Below, in pieces: positions 49,521 to 58,508 of a stretch of 64,000 bases of DNA (the stretch's first letter is position 1; every line of letters begins with the position of its first letter). Source of the stretch: Fluviirhizobium alvei (GTDB taxonomy: Bacteria > Pseudomonadota > Alphaproteobacteria > Rhizobiales > Rhizobiaceae); NCBI RefSeq assembly GCF_030551875.1, contig NZ_JAUOZU010000018.1, positions 62,001 through 126,000 on the forward strand, in the 5' to 3' direction. Under the pieces are notes generated by a model. The model had not been told where the DNA came from and did no database searches. It saw only the letters and a list, made by a program, of their open reading frames with translations. Position numbers and translations under genes: made by a program.

Positions 49521-51973
49521 AAAAGCCCATTCCCTCCAAGGCCCGCGCGGTCATCATCGGCGGTGGTGTTTCGGGTTGTTCCGTCGCCTATCATCTGGCG
49601 AAACTCGGCTGGACGGATGTCGTTCTGCTCGAGCGCAAGCAGCTCACCTGCGGCACCACCTGGCATGCGGCCGGGTTGATCGGCCAGTTGCGCGCAAGCC
49701 AGAACATGACCCGGCTCGCGAAATATTCCGCCGATCTCTATGTCCGGCTTGAAGCCGAAACCGGTATCGGCACCGGCATGAAGCAGAACGGCTCAATGAC
49801 GGTTGCGCTGACCGACGAGCGCAAGGAGGAGATCTACCGTCAGGCATCGCTGGCGCGGGCCTTCAATGTCGATGTGCGCGAGATTTCGCCGCAGGAAGTC
49901 AAGGAGATGTACCCGCATCTCAATGTCGGGGATATCAAGGCGGCCGTGCATCTGCCGCTCGATGGCCAGTGCGATCCGGCCAACATTGCCATGGCCTTGG
50001 CCAAGGGCGCACGCCAGAACGGTGCGACCATCATCGAAGGGGTCATCGTTACCGGCGTTAGCACCAAAGATGGCCGCGTCACCGGTGTGACCTGCGAGCA
50101 GGATGGCGAGACCTATACGATCGAAACCGACAATGTCGTCAATGCGGCCGGCATGTGGGGCCGCAATCTCGCTGCTCATTCGGGCGTGACCGTGCCGCTG
50201 CATGCCTGCGAGCATTTCTATATCGTCACCGAACCGATCACTGGGCTCAAGCAGTTGCCGGTGCTGCGCGTGCCGGACGAGGCGACCTACTACAAGGAAG
50301 ATGCCGGCAAGATGCTTGTGGGCGCTTTCGAACTGAAGGCCAAACCCTGGCCGGCCAAGGGGGAAGCGATCCGGGCCGATTTCTGTTTCGATCAGCTGCC
50401 GGAAGATTTCGACCATTTCCAGCACATCCTCGAAATGGCGGTCAACCGTATGCCGATGCTGGAAACGGCCGGCATTCACACCTTCTTCAACGGGCCCGAG
50501 AGCTTCACGCCCGATGATCGCTACTATCTCGGCGAGGCACCCGAGTTGAAGGGCTACTGGGTCGCTGCCGGTTATAACTCGATCGGCATCGTTTCCTCCG
50601 GCGGTGCCGGCATGGCGCTGGCGCAATGGATGAACGATGGCGAACCGCCGTTCGACCTCTGGGAGGTCGATATCCGTCGCGTGCAACCGTTCCAGAAGAA
50701 CCGCACCTATCTGCGTGAGCGCGTCTCCGAAACGCTTGGCCTGCTCTATGCCGATCACTTTCCCTTCCGCCAGATGGCAACGGCCCGCGGTGTCCGCCGT
50801 TCGCCCCTGCATGAACATCTCAAGGCGAGAGGAGCCGTCTTCGGCGAGGTTGCGGGCAACGAGCGGGCCAACTGGTTTGCCAAGCCAGGTCAGGAGCGCG
50901 AATATCGCTATAGCTGGAAGCGTCAGAACTGGTTCGAGAACCAGCGCGACGAGCATATGGCGGTCCGCACCGGTGTGGGCTTTTTCGACATGTCGAGCTT
51001 CGGCAAGATCCGTGTCGAAGGCCGCGATGCGCTCGCTTTCCTGCAGCGGCTCTGTGCCAACCAGATGGATGTGCCCGCCGGTCGTATCGTCTATACCCAG
51101 ATGCTCAACAGGCGCGGCGGTATCGAGAGCGACCTGACCGTGACGCGGCTTTCGGAAACGGCCTTCTTCCTCGTTGTGCCCGGTGCCACGCTGCAGCGCG
51201 ATCTGGCCTGGCTGCGCAAGAACCTGACCGGCGACGAGTTCGTCGTGATCACCGATGTCACGGCGGCGGAATCGGTGCTCTGCATCATGGGGCCGAAGGC
51301 GCGCAATCTGATGGCGTCCGTCAGCCCGAACGACCTTTCCAACGCGCACCATCCGTTCGGGACCGCGCGCGAGATCGAAGTGGGCATGGGCCTCGCCCGC
51401 GCCCATCGCGTCACCTATGTCGGCGAACTGGGCTGGGAACTCTATGTCTCGTCCGATCAGACCGCCCATGTGTTCGAGGCGATCGAGGAGGCAGGGATTG
51501 CCCATGGGCTGAAGCTCTGCGGCCTGCACACGCTCGACAGCTGCCGTATTGAGAAGGCCTTCCGCCATTTCGGCCACGATATTACCGACGAGGATCACGT
51601 CCTGGAAGCGGGCCTCGGCTTTGCCGTACGTACGAAGAAGGGCGATTTTCTCGGTCGCGATGCGGTGCTTCGGGTGCAGGAAGAGGGCCTCAAGCGCCGC
51701 ATGGTACAGTTCCGATTGAACGACCCGGAGCCGCTCCTGTTCCACAACGAGGCTGTGGTCCGCGATGGCAAGATCGTTTCGACGATCACGTCCGGCAATT
51801 ATGGCCATTTCCTCGGTGGTGCCATCGGCATGGGCTATGTGCCCTGCGAAGGTCAAACCGAGGCGGATCTGCTTGCCTCGTCTTATGAGATCGAAATTGC
51901 CGGTCGGCGTGTGCCGGCCACCGCCTCGCTCGTGCCGATGTACGATCCCAAGGCGGAACGGGTGCGGATGTAG
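49517..51973 (+). CDS. Dimethylglycine/sarcosine dehydrogenase-like FAD-GcvT protein (second)
   Basis: The start overlaps the first gene's stop (ATGA). The 818-residue protein has the same layout: FAD motif AVIIGGGVSGCSVAYHLAKL, covalent-flavin motif CGTTWHAAGLIG, a mid-domain RYYLGEAPELKGYWVAAGYN, a GcvT domain (HRVTYVGELGWELYVSSDQT) and C-terminal barrel (TSGNYGHFLGGAIGMGYVP). Two paralogues in tandem suggest sequential demethylation, for example dimethylglycine to sarcosine to glycine, following betaine made by the carnitine block. A separate heteromeric sarcosine oxidase is not in the window. Individual substrates cannot be assigned. Confidence 0.9.
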   Translation: MKKPIPSKARAVIIGGGVSGCSVAYHLAKLGWTDVVLLERKQLTCGTTWHAAGLIGQLRASQNMTRLAKYSADLYVRLEAETGIGTGMKQNGSMTVALTDERKEEIYRQASLARAFNVDVREISPQEVKEMYPHLNVGDIKAAVHLPLDGQCDPANIAMALAKGARQNGATIIEGVIVTGVSTKDGRVTGVTCEQDGETYTIETDNVVNAAGMWGRNLAAHSGVTVPLHACEHFYIVTEPITGLKQLPVLRVPDEATYYKEDAGKMLVGAFELKAKPWPAKGEAIRADFCFDQLPEDFDHFQHILEMAVNRMPMLETAGIHTFFNGPESFTPDDRYYLGEAPELKGYWVAAGYNSIGIVSSGGAGMALAQWMNDGEPPFDLWEVDIRRVQPFQKNRTYLRERVSETLGLLYADHFPFRQMATARGVRRSPLHEHLKARGAVFGEVAGNERANWFAKPGQEREYRYSWKRQNWFENQRDEHMAVRTGVGFFDMSSFGKIRVEGRDALAFLQRLCANQMDVPAGRIVYTQMLNRRGGIESDLTVTRLSETAFFLVVPGATLQRDLAWLRKNLTGDEFVVITDVTAAESVLCIMGPKARNLMASVSPNDLSNAHHPFGTAREIEVGMGLARAHRVTYVGELGWELYVSSDQTAHVFEAIEEAGIAHGLKLCGLHTLDSCRIEKAFRHFGHDITDEDHVLEAGLGFAVRTKKGDFLGRDAVLRVQEEGLKRRMVQFRLNDPEPLLFHNEAVVRDGKIVSTITSGNYGHFLGGAIGMGYVPCEGQTEADLLASSYEIEIAGRRVPATASLVPMYDPKAERVRM

Positions 51974-51985
51974 GGCGGGGGGTCA

Positions 51986-52110
51986 CGCTCTCACCCCGCC
52001 TCCGCTGCGCTCGGCGGACCTCTCCCCAGGGGGAGAGGAGGCAGGAAAGGGTCGCGTCTTGCCTCTTCTCCCCTTGGGGAGAAGGTGGCCCGCAGGGCCG
52101 GATGAGGGGG
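51986..52110. repeat. RIME1-like palindromic repeat, copy 2
   Basis: The right half is nearly the same as the copy at 33026-33191 (CTTCTCCCCTTGGGGAGAAG then GGCCGGATGAGGGG); the left half is a variant (CTCACCCCGCC, then CCTCTCCCCAGGGGGAGAGG). It lies between the second FAD-GcvT gene and the MttB homologue. Confidence 0.8.
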
Positions 52111-52183
52111 AGGTCCCCATGCAGACAGTGCTAATGTCCTGCGCCTTGAGGTGCGGGACCAACAGATGAGGTGAGGAGCAGCC

Positions 52184-53722
52184 ATGAACGAACTTTCCCC
52201 CGTCAGCCGCCGATCCGGCGGTCGCGCAGCCCGCGTCGCCGCTCGCTCGGCACCGCTTGCCGAAAATTTGCGCCCCATCCGTCCCGGTCTGCCGGGCGGC
52301 CAGTACAAGCCGCTGACGGAGGCAGGCGTCAAGCGCATCCATGAGGCAGCTCTTGAGGCGCTCGAGGTCATCGGTCTCAGTCAGGCACCCGAGTCGGGCG
52401 TCGAGATCATGACGAAGGCTGGCGCCATACTGGGCGATGACGGACGGCTGAGATTTCCGCGTGCGTTGGTCGAGGACATGCTGGCGAAAGCGGCCCGCAA
52501 CATCACGCTTTTCGGGCGCGATCCGAAATATGACATGCATCTTTCGGGCACCAACACCTATTTCGGTACCGCCGGCGCCGCCGTCCATATCGTCGATGTC
52601 GAGAAGCGCGAATACCGTGAATCGACCTCACATGACTTGCTGGCGGCCTCCAAGCTCGTCCACCACCTCGACAACATCCATTTCTTCCAGCGAGCGATGG
52701 TTTGCCGCGACGTGACCGACAATCTGCTGATGGACATGAACACGCTCTATGCCTGCTGTGCGGGCACGACCAAGCATGTCGGCACCAGCTTCTCGGATCC
52801 GAGCCATGTCGCCGATGGCTTCGACATGCTGCACATGATCGCCGGCGGCGAGGACAAGTGGCGGGCGCGGCCCTTCGTGTCGAACTCGAACTGCTTTGTC
52901 GTGCCGCCGATGAAGTTCGCGACCGAAAGCTGCCAGACGATGGAACATTGCATCCGCGAGGGCATGCCTGTCCTGCTGCTGTCAGCGGGTCAGGCCGGCG
53001 CCACAGCGCCGGCGCCTTTGGCAACGGCCATTGTGCAGGCCGTTGCCGAATGCCTGGCGGGCGTGGTCTATGTCAATGCCATGTCGCCCGGCTTCCCGGC
53101 CATCTTCGGCACTTGGCCCTTTGTGTCGGATCTGCGCACCGGCGCCATGTCGGGCGGTTCGGGCGAGCAGGGCCTGCTGACAGCGGGTTGTGCCCAGATG
53201 CACCAGTTCTATGGCCTGCCCGGCGGGGCTGCCGGCGGCATGTCGGATTCCAAGCTGCCGGATATGCAGGCGGGCTGGGAACAGGGCATCCTCAATGTTA
53301 TGGCCGGCCTCTCCGGCCTCAACATGATTTATGAATCGGTTGGCATGCATGCATCGCTGCTCGGTTTCTGCCTGGAATCGCTTGTTCTGGGTGACGACCT
53401 CCTGGGACAGGTACAGCGCTGCATCCGTGGCATCGACGTGACCGAAGATTCGGTGTCGATCGAAACGATGAAATCGGTCTGCCTGGAAGGTCCGGGACAT
53501 TATCTCGGCCATAACCAGACGCTCGAGGTCATGCAGACCGAATATGTCTACCCGGTCGTTGCCAACCGTTCGAGCCCGAAGGAATGGGTCGAACTCGGCA
53601 AGCCCGACCTCATCCAGAAGGCCATCGAACGCAAGAACCGCATTCTGGCCGAAGCCGCCCCGTCGCTTATTGATGCAGAGGCGGATGCGGCGATCCGGAA
53701 GCGGTGGGAGATTTATTGCTGA
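52184..53722 (+). CDS. Trimethylamine methyltransferase (MttB) family protein without pyrrolysine
   Basis: The ATG follows GAGGTGAGGAG; the 512-residue frame has no in-frame amber codon, so it is a non-pyrrolysine MttB homologue, like the glycine betaine methyltransferase MtgB. Family sequence is visible as IHEAALEALEVIGLSQAPES, YFGTAGAAVHIVDVEKREYR, TKHVGTSFSDPSHVADGFDM, GLPGGAAGGMSDSKLPDMQA and GPGHYLGHNQTLEVMQTEYV. MtgB moves a methyl group from a quaternary amine to a corrinoid protein. No corrinoid-binding protein gene is present here. The gene is 210 bases downstream of two FAD-GcvT genes and is followed by a terminator, which supports a shared methylamine pathway. Confidence 0.88.
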   Translation: MNELSPVSRRSGGRAARVAARSAPLAENLRPIRPGLPGGQYKPLTEAGVKRIHEAALEALEVIGLSQAPESGVEIMTKAGAILGDDGRLRFPRALVEDMLAKAARNITLFGRDPKYDMHLSGTNTYFGTAGAAVHIVDVEKREYRESTSHDLLAASKLVHHLDNIHFFQRAMVCRDVTDNLLMDMNTLYACCAGTTKHVGTSFSDPSHVADGFDMLHMIAGGEDKWRARPFVSNSNCFVVPPMKFATESCQTMEHCIREGMPVLLLSAGQAGATAPAPLATAIVQAVAECLAGVVYVNAMSPGFPAIFGTWPFVSDLRTGAMSGGSGEQGLLTAGCAQMHQFYGLPGGAAGGMSDSKLPDMQAGWEQGILNVMAGLSGLNMIYESVGMHASLLGFCLESLVLGDDLLGQVQRCIRGIDVTEDSVSIETMKSVCLEGPGHYLGHNQTLEVMQTEYVYPVVANRSSPKEWVELGKPDLIQKAIERKNRILAEAAPSLIDAEADAAIRKRWEIYC

Positions 53723-53763
53723 ACGGATTGCGGTAGAACAATCTTGGGTTTAAATCTCGATCG

Positions 53764-53790
53764 ACCGGCACCGTATCGGTGCCGGTTTTT
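53764..53790 (+). terminator. Intrinsic terminator after the MttB homologue
   Basis: ACCGGCACC (53764-53772) pairs with GGTGCCGGT (53778-53786) and is followed by TTTT. It marks the end of the FAD-GcvT/MttB operon, 41 bases after the stop. Confidence 0.85.
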
Positions 53791-53810
53791 CGTGCGAGAC
53801 TACCAAGTCG

Positions 53811-54530
53811 ATGAGATCCAAAATCTACCCGTTCGTTACAGAGGCGCTTTCGACCATCGAGCCTATCGTCGACGACAGCTACGGCCCGATCTACAGGTGT
53901 TCGGCGACGCTGGAGGACGGGACATTTCTTCCCTGTGTCACGCTGCAATCCCGGGATGCGATTGCCCATTTGGCGAGGCTTCGCATCACCGAAGCGTTAC
54001 AAGGAAGAAGCAAGTTTAGAAGCGACGACCCGTTTGGCGAGATGGTTGCGCATTTCGCAGCGAGTGGAACCCAGGTGAGTGACTACAAAATCCGATCGAT
54101 TGGCCCATCAAGATTCGCGATCCCGTTGTCGCTCATGCAGCAGATCCATGGCGAAACCACGATGGCCTGGACGGGCTGGGTGTTCCGTATGCGTGACGGG
54201 CGTTGTTTCTCCTACGGAAGCCCTTTTAGGTGGGACTTCCTCGACTTGCCCGACGACTACGAATTTTCCGACGTTGCCGAGGTTATCAACCACAGCTATG
54301 TCGATCTCGACGGACAGGTGAAACCACTAAGGCAGGGCAGTTTTTTGCCAGAGGGATACGCTGACATCCATGTGATGAGAGAACGCATTCACTTCGTCTG
54401 CTATGTTGATGGCATTGAGGCGCCTCAGATGGAAAATCCGCCCAATCTTTCTTCAAGCTTCAGAATCGTCGCCGCATCCGCATTCGCAAACGCAAAGCGC
54501 AGATGGTTTTCCTGGCCTTCGCCGAAATAG
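53811..54530 (+). CDS. Protein of unknown function overlapping the convergent aminotransferase gene
   Basis: The 239-residue frame starts 20 bases after a terminator, with no clear ribosome binding site. No family was recognised. The first 200 residues look like a soluble protein (YGPIYRCSATLEDGTFLPCV, MAWTGWVFRMRDGRCFSYGS, LDLPDDYEFSDVAEVINHSY). The last 35 residues are read from the antisense of the aminotransferase gene, a 106-base convergent overlap, which suggests the original stop was lost or that the gene was placed here by rearrangement. It has no apparent link to amine metabolism. Confidence 0.6.
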   Translation: MRSKIYPFVTEALSTIEPIVDDSYGPIYRCSATLEDGTFLPCVTLQSRDAIAHLARLRITEALQGRSKFRSDDPFGEMVAHFAASGTQVSDYKIRSIGPSRFAIPLSLMQQIHGETTMAWTGWVFRMRDGRCFSYGSPFRWDFLDLPDDYEFSDVAEVINHSYVDLDGQVKPLRQGSFLPEGYADIHVMRERIHFVCYVDGIEAPQMENPPNLSSSFRIVAASAFANAKRRWFSWPSPK

Positions 54531-55588
54531 GCCCCGGGTAGGCAGATGACGCCGTAGTCGCGGGCGAGCTTTTCCGCAACGGTCTCTGATTTCACGCCGG
54601 GGAACGGATGTCTGACATAGGCGAAATAGGCGCCTATGGCGGAGATCTCCCATGCGGGGAGGCGGGTCATTACATCCTTCATCGCCGCCACGCGTCTGCT
54701 GATCTCGTCATTGTTGGCCTTGCGCCAATCCGCCAGGGCGGTGATCGCCTTGGCCACAGCGGCCTGGGCAGCGCGCGGGGCGCAGATCTGCAGGTTGTCC
54801 ATAACCTTGGCGACCTGGTCGATCATCTCGGCGCCTGCGGTAATGGCGCCCAGCCGATGGCCGGGGATGCAGTAGGATTTGGAGAAACTGTAGGTCAGGG
54901 CCAGCGTCTTCTCCCAGTCCGGGCGACCTATCAGCCTGTGAGGTGCGCCACTCCCCGACGGCAGGAAGTCACGATAGGTCTCGTCGAGGATGAGCCAGAC
55001 ATTGCCGGCGCGGCAGATTTCGTAGATCTCGTCGAGCAGAGCCGGAGGATAGGCGGCACCCGTCGGATTGTTGGGCGTAACCAGAACCAGCGCTCTGATG
55101 CCGCTCTTAACCGCCGCTTTCACCGAGGAGACGTCGGGCAGGAAGCCGGCGTCGCAGGCAATCGGCACCGTGCGGATGCCGAGCATCGCGAGCGTGGTGT
55201 CGTGGTTGAAGTAAAAGGGCAGCGGCAGCGCCACCGCCTCGCCGGCTTTGGCGACCGCCATGATCAGGCACATGAAAGCCTGATTGGCGCCCGACGTGAT
55301 ATGGATATTGGTTGGCGACATCGTCGCGCCATAGAGCCCGGCGACGTGAGACGCATAGGCTTGGCGCAGTTCCGGCTCGCCCTCGATCTCGCCATAGTTG
55401 GTGAAATCCTGCTTTGCCGCCATCTCGCCCAGCCATTTCAGCATGTCCGGGTGGGTCGGATATCCCGGCACAGCCTGGCTGAGATTGATCCGCTCGCCGC
55501 GCGAACCGTCATAAGCCCGCGACCAGGCCAGAACGGACGGGATCGGCGGCGGCGACAGCGGGAAGACGAGGGGATTGAATTCGGCCAT
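54425..55588 (-). CDS. Class I/II PLP-dependent aminotransferase
   Basis: The ATG at 55588 (MAEFNPLVFPLSPPPIP) has a GGAG site; 387 residues. Fold-type I features are present: ITSGANQAFMCLIMAVAKAG, LVLVTPNNPTGAAYP, LILDETYRDF and the PLP lysine in LTYSFSKSYCIPGHRLGAIT. It transfers an amino group between an amino acid and a 2-oxoacid in the cytoplasm; aspartate/aromatic aminotransferases are the nearest well-known relatives. It stands between an unrelated gene and the agl terminator, so it is probably transcribed alone. Substrate unknown. Confidence 0.88.
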   Translation of the reverse strand: MAEFNPLVFPLSPPPIPSVLAWSRAYDGSRGERINLSQAVPGYPTHPDMLKWLGEMAAKQDFTNYGEIEGEPELRQAYASHVAGLYGATMSPTNIHITSGANQAFMCLIMAVAKAGEAVALPLPFYFNHDTTLAMLGIRTVPIACDAGFLPDVSSVKAAVKSGIRALVLVTPNNPTGAAYPPALLDEIYEICRAGNVWLILDETYRDFLPSGSGAPHRLIGRPDWEKTLALTYSFSKSYCIPGHRLGAITAGAEMIDQVAKVMDNLQICAPRAAQAAVAKAITALADWRKANNDEISRRVAAMKDVMTRLPAWEISAIGAYFAYVRHPFPGVKSETVAEKLARDYGVICLPGAYFGEGQENHLRFAFANADAATILKLEERLGGFSI

Positions 55589-55694
55589 GTAGGGCTGTCT
55601 CCATGCTTTATGGCACGCTCCATTGTGGCGGCTCATGCCCTGTCATGATCCGACTTCTGCATATCGCCCGCCGCTTCGCAACTGGGGTGGATCA

Positions 55695-55730
55695 CAAAAG
55701 AAACCCTCCCCTCGTTGTGGCGGGGAGGGT
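55695..55730 (-). terminator. Intrinsic terminator of the agl operon
   Basis: On the minus strand ACCCTCCCC pairs with GGGGAGGGT (55703-55711 with 55722-55730 in plus coordinates) and is followed by TTTCTTTTG. It lies 67 bases after the aglK stop. Confidence 0.82.
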
Positions 55731-55796
55731 GGCCAGGAGCAGCCGGGAGGAGAATGAAGTGAGCCATCCGGAACTTCGATGTCTGGTCTATGCCCG

Positions 55797-56807
55797 TCAA
55801 GCCTTGACCGGCTTGCCGTCCGCGCCGAAGCGATGTGCCTTGCCGTCCATGGCTTTCACTGACACGGTATCGCCGACATTATGCGGCGTTGTGCCGTTTT
55901 CACGCACCGTCAACGGCTCGTCTGTGCCGATATCGATGTAGATGAAGGAATCTGCACCCAGCTTTTCGGTATGGATGACCTTGCCAGTCCATTGACCACC
56001 GGCACTGCCGACGACTTCCAGATGTTCCGGCCGGATGCCGAGCGTCGTGCAGCCGAATGGCGCTGCCAGCGCCCCCTCAAGGAAATTCATCTTCGGCGAG
56101 CCGATGAAGCCGGCGACGAACAGCGATTGCGGCCGTTCGTAGAGTTCGAGCGGCGTGCCGACCTGCTCGATCTTACCAGCCGAGAGCACGACGATCCGGT
56201 CTGCCAGCGTCATGGCCTCCACCTGGTCGTGGGTGACGTAGATCATCGAGGAATCCGGCATGCTTTCATGCAGCTTGGCAATCTCGATGCGGGTTGCCAC
56301 GCGCAGGGCGGCATCGAGGTTGGAGAGCGGTTCGTCGAACAGGAAGACCTTGGGGTTGCGGACGATGGCGCGGCCGATCGCCACCCGCTGGCGCTGACCG
56401 CCGGATAGCGCTTTCGGCAGACGTTCAAGATAGGGGGTCAGCTGCAGGATTTCGGCTGCGGCCTTGACGCGACGGTCGATCTCCTCGTGCGAAGCCTTGG
56501 CGATCCGCATGCCGAAGGCCATGTTGTCATAGACCGTCATGTGCGGATAGAGCGCATAGGACTGGAACACCATGGCGATGCCGCGGCGCGACGGAGGCAC
56601 GTCGTTGACGCGTTCGCCATCGATATACATGTCGCCGCTGGTGATTTCCTCCAGGCCGGCAATCATGCGCAGCAGCGTTGACTTGCCACAGCCGGACGGG
56701 CCGACGAAGACAATGAATTCGCCCTTGCGGATTTCAAGATCAACGCCCTTGATGACATTGACGGCGCCATAGGACTTGGTGATGCTCTTCAAGGTCACAT
56801 CAGACAT
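55797..56807 (-). CDS. aglK: Alpha-glucoside ABC transporter ATP-binding protein
   Basis: The 336-residue protein is a MalK/UgpC-type ATPase: Walker [17 protein letters not shown], signature [16 protein letters not shown], Walker [17 protein letters not shown], and TOBE regulatory domain at the C-terminus ([20 protein letters not shown]). It powers the AglEFG importer for sucrose, maltose, trehalose and related alpha-glucosides. It is the last gene of the operon, 24 bases after aglA, with an AGGAGGGG site. The gene order is the same as in S. meliloti. Confidence 0.95.
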   Translation of the reverse strand: MSDVTLKSITKSYGAVNVIKGVDLEIRKGEFIVFVGPSGCGKSTLLRMIAGLEEITSGDMYIDGERVNDVPPSRRGIAMVFQSYALYPHMTVYDNMAFGMRIAKASHEEIDRRVKAAAEILQLTPYLERLPKALSGGQRQRVAIGRAIVRNPKVFLFDEPLSNLDAALRVATRIEIAKLHESMPDSSMIYVTHDQVEAMTLADRIVVLSAGKIEQVGTPLELYERPQSLFVAGFIGSPKMNFLEGALAAPFGCTTLGIRPEHLEVVGSAGGQWTGKVIHTEKLGADSFIYIDIGTDEPLTVRENGTTPHNVGDTVSVKAMDGKAHRFGADGKPVKA

Positions 56808-56831
56808 GCCATTCCCCTCCTCACCCGTTTC

Positions 56832-58484
56832 TCAGGCCAGCCGGCCGAACCATGCGCCCAAGGGCGGCAGGTTGATTTTCTGATTGTCTCTTTCCGCTGC
56901 AAATCCATGCCCCGAAAGCGTTTCCCATTCGCCGGCGGGAAGATCGAGCTTCGCCGCCCGTTCCGACATGTTGAATGCGCAGATCAGCGTCTCGTTGCCA
57001 TGGCTGCGCGTGTAGGCCAGGCACTGATCGTCCGCATGGGCAAAATCAATCTTCCCCTTGGCGAGTGCCGGATGCTCGCGCCGGAAGGCGAGAAAGCGCC
57101 GGTAATGGTGCAGCACCGAACCTGCATCCTTCTCCTGAACATCAACCGCGCGGACCGTATGGCGAGCGGGAACCGGCAGCCAGGGCTTTCCGGTTGAGAA
57201 GGCACCATTCGGAACAGCGCTTTCCCAGACCATCGGCGTGCGGCATCCGTCGCGACCCTTGAATTCCGGCCAGAACTGGATGCCATAGGGGTCCTGCAGG
57301 TCCTCGAAGGCGAGATCGGCTTCCGGCAGTGCCAGTTCTTCGCCCTCGTAGATGCAGACGGATCCGCGCAGGGTCATCAGAAGCGCCGCCAGCTGTTTCG
57401 CATGGGCGTCATGATCGGAAATGCCTGCACCCCAGCGCGAAACGTGGCGAACCACATCATGGTTCGAGAAAGCCCAGCAAGCCCATCCTTCAGGCGCGGC
57501 CTTCTCGAAATCCTTGAGGACTTCGCGGACATAGGCAGGGCTCAGCGGATCGACCGAGAGGAATTCGAAGGCGTAACACATCTGCATCTTGTCATTGCCG
57601 GATGTGTATTCGCCGACGATTTCCAGCCCGCGCTGGGAATCGCCCACTTCGCCCACGGCTGCGATGGCGGGGAATTCGTCGAGCACGGCGCGGAAGCGCT
57701 TGAGGAATTCAAGGTTCTCCGGCTGGTTCTTGTCGTAGAGATGCAGCTGGTGGTTATAGGGATTGACGGCAGGCGCGGTTTTCGCGTTGCGCAGTTCCGG
57801 CGCCAGGCCGGGATTGTCGCGCAGCTGCTTGTCATGGAAATAGAAGTTGATCGTGTCCAGCCGGAAGCCATCGACTCCCCGCTCCAGCCAGAAGCGCGTT
57901 ACGCTGAGAAGTGCGTCCTGAACTTCCGGATTGTGGAAGTTGAGGTCCGGCTGCGAGGTCAGGAAGTTGTGCAGGTAATACTGGCAGCGCCGCGTATCCC
58001 ACTGCCAGGCCGAGCCGCCGAAAATCGACAGCCAGTTCGTCGGCGGCGTGCCATCCGGCTTGGGATCGGCCCAGACATACCAGTCGGCCTTCGCATTGGT
58101 CTTGGACGCACGGCTTTCGACGAACCAGGGATGCTGGTCGGACGTGTGCGACAGCACGAGATCGATCATGACCTTTATGTCGAGGCGATGGGCTTCTGCG
58201 ATCATCGCATCGAAATCGGAAAGCGAGCCGAAGATCGGGTCGATGTCGCAATAGTTCGAGACGTCGTAGCCGAAATCCTTCATCGGCGAGGTGAAGAAGG
58301 GCGAGATCCAGATCGCGTCGGCGCCAAGCGATGCGATATGCGAAAGCCGCCGTGTGATGCCCTTGAGATCGCCGATCCCGTCGCCGTTGGAATCCTGGTA
58401 GGAGCGCGGATAGATCTGATAGATCACCGCACCGCGCCACCAATCCTTGTCCACGGTTTGGGCCTGATTGTTCCTGTCTGCCAT
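56832..58484 (-). CDS. aglA: Alpha-glucosidase, glycoside hydrolase family 13
   Basis: The 550-residue cytoplasmic enzyme has the GH13 conserved regions: DLVLSHTSDQHPWF, GFRLDTINFYFHD with the nucleophile Asp, VGEVGDSQRGLEIVGEY with the acid/base Glu, and WAFSNHDVVRHVSRWG with the transition-state-stabilising Asp. No signal peptide is present, so it hydrolyses alpha-glucosides after import. Its position between aglG and aglK is the standard agl layout. The start at 58484 follows CAGGA. Confidence 0.95.
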   Translation of the reverse strand: MADRNNQAQTVDKDWWRGAVIYQIYPRSYQDSNGDGIGDLKGITRRLSHIASLGADAIWISPFFTSPMKDFGYDVSNYCDIDPIFGSLSDFDAMIAEAHRLDIKVMIDLVLSHTSDQHPWFVESRASKTNAKADWYVWADPKPDGTPPTNWLSIFGGSAWQWDTRRCQYYLHNFLTSQPDLNFHNPEVQDALLSVTRFWLERGVDGFRLDTINFYFHDKQLRDNPGLAPELRNAKTAPAVNPYNHQLHLYDKNQPENLEFLKRFRAVLDEFPAIAAVGEVGDSQRGLEIVGEYTSGNDKMQMCYAFEFLSVDPLSPAYVREVLKDFEKAAPEGWACWAFSNHDVVRHVSRWGAGISDHDAHAKQLAALLMTLRGSVCIYEGEELALPEADLAFEDLQDPYGIQFWPEFKGRDGCRTPMVWESAVPNGAFSTGKPWLPVPARHTVRAVDVQEKDAGSVLHHYRRFLAFRREHPALAKGKIDFAHADDQCLAYTRSHGNETLICAFNMSERAAKLDLPAGEWETLSGHGFAAERDNQKINLPPLGAWFGRLA

Positions 58485-58508
58485 TGCAAATTCCTGACGT
58501 CCGATGTC

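Noticed and set aside
49793-51856. Minus-strand open frame of 687 codons opposite the second FAD-GcvT gene
   Set aside because: Composition is typical of an antisense shadow; no motif was seen.
52184-53722. Pyrrolysine-containing trimethylamine methyltransferase
   Set aside because: The frame has no in-frame amber codon before its stop, and no pyl genes are present.
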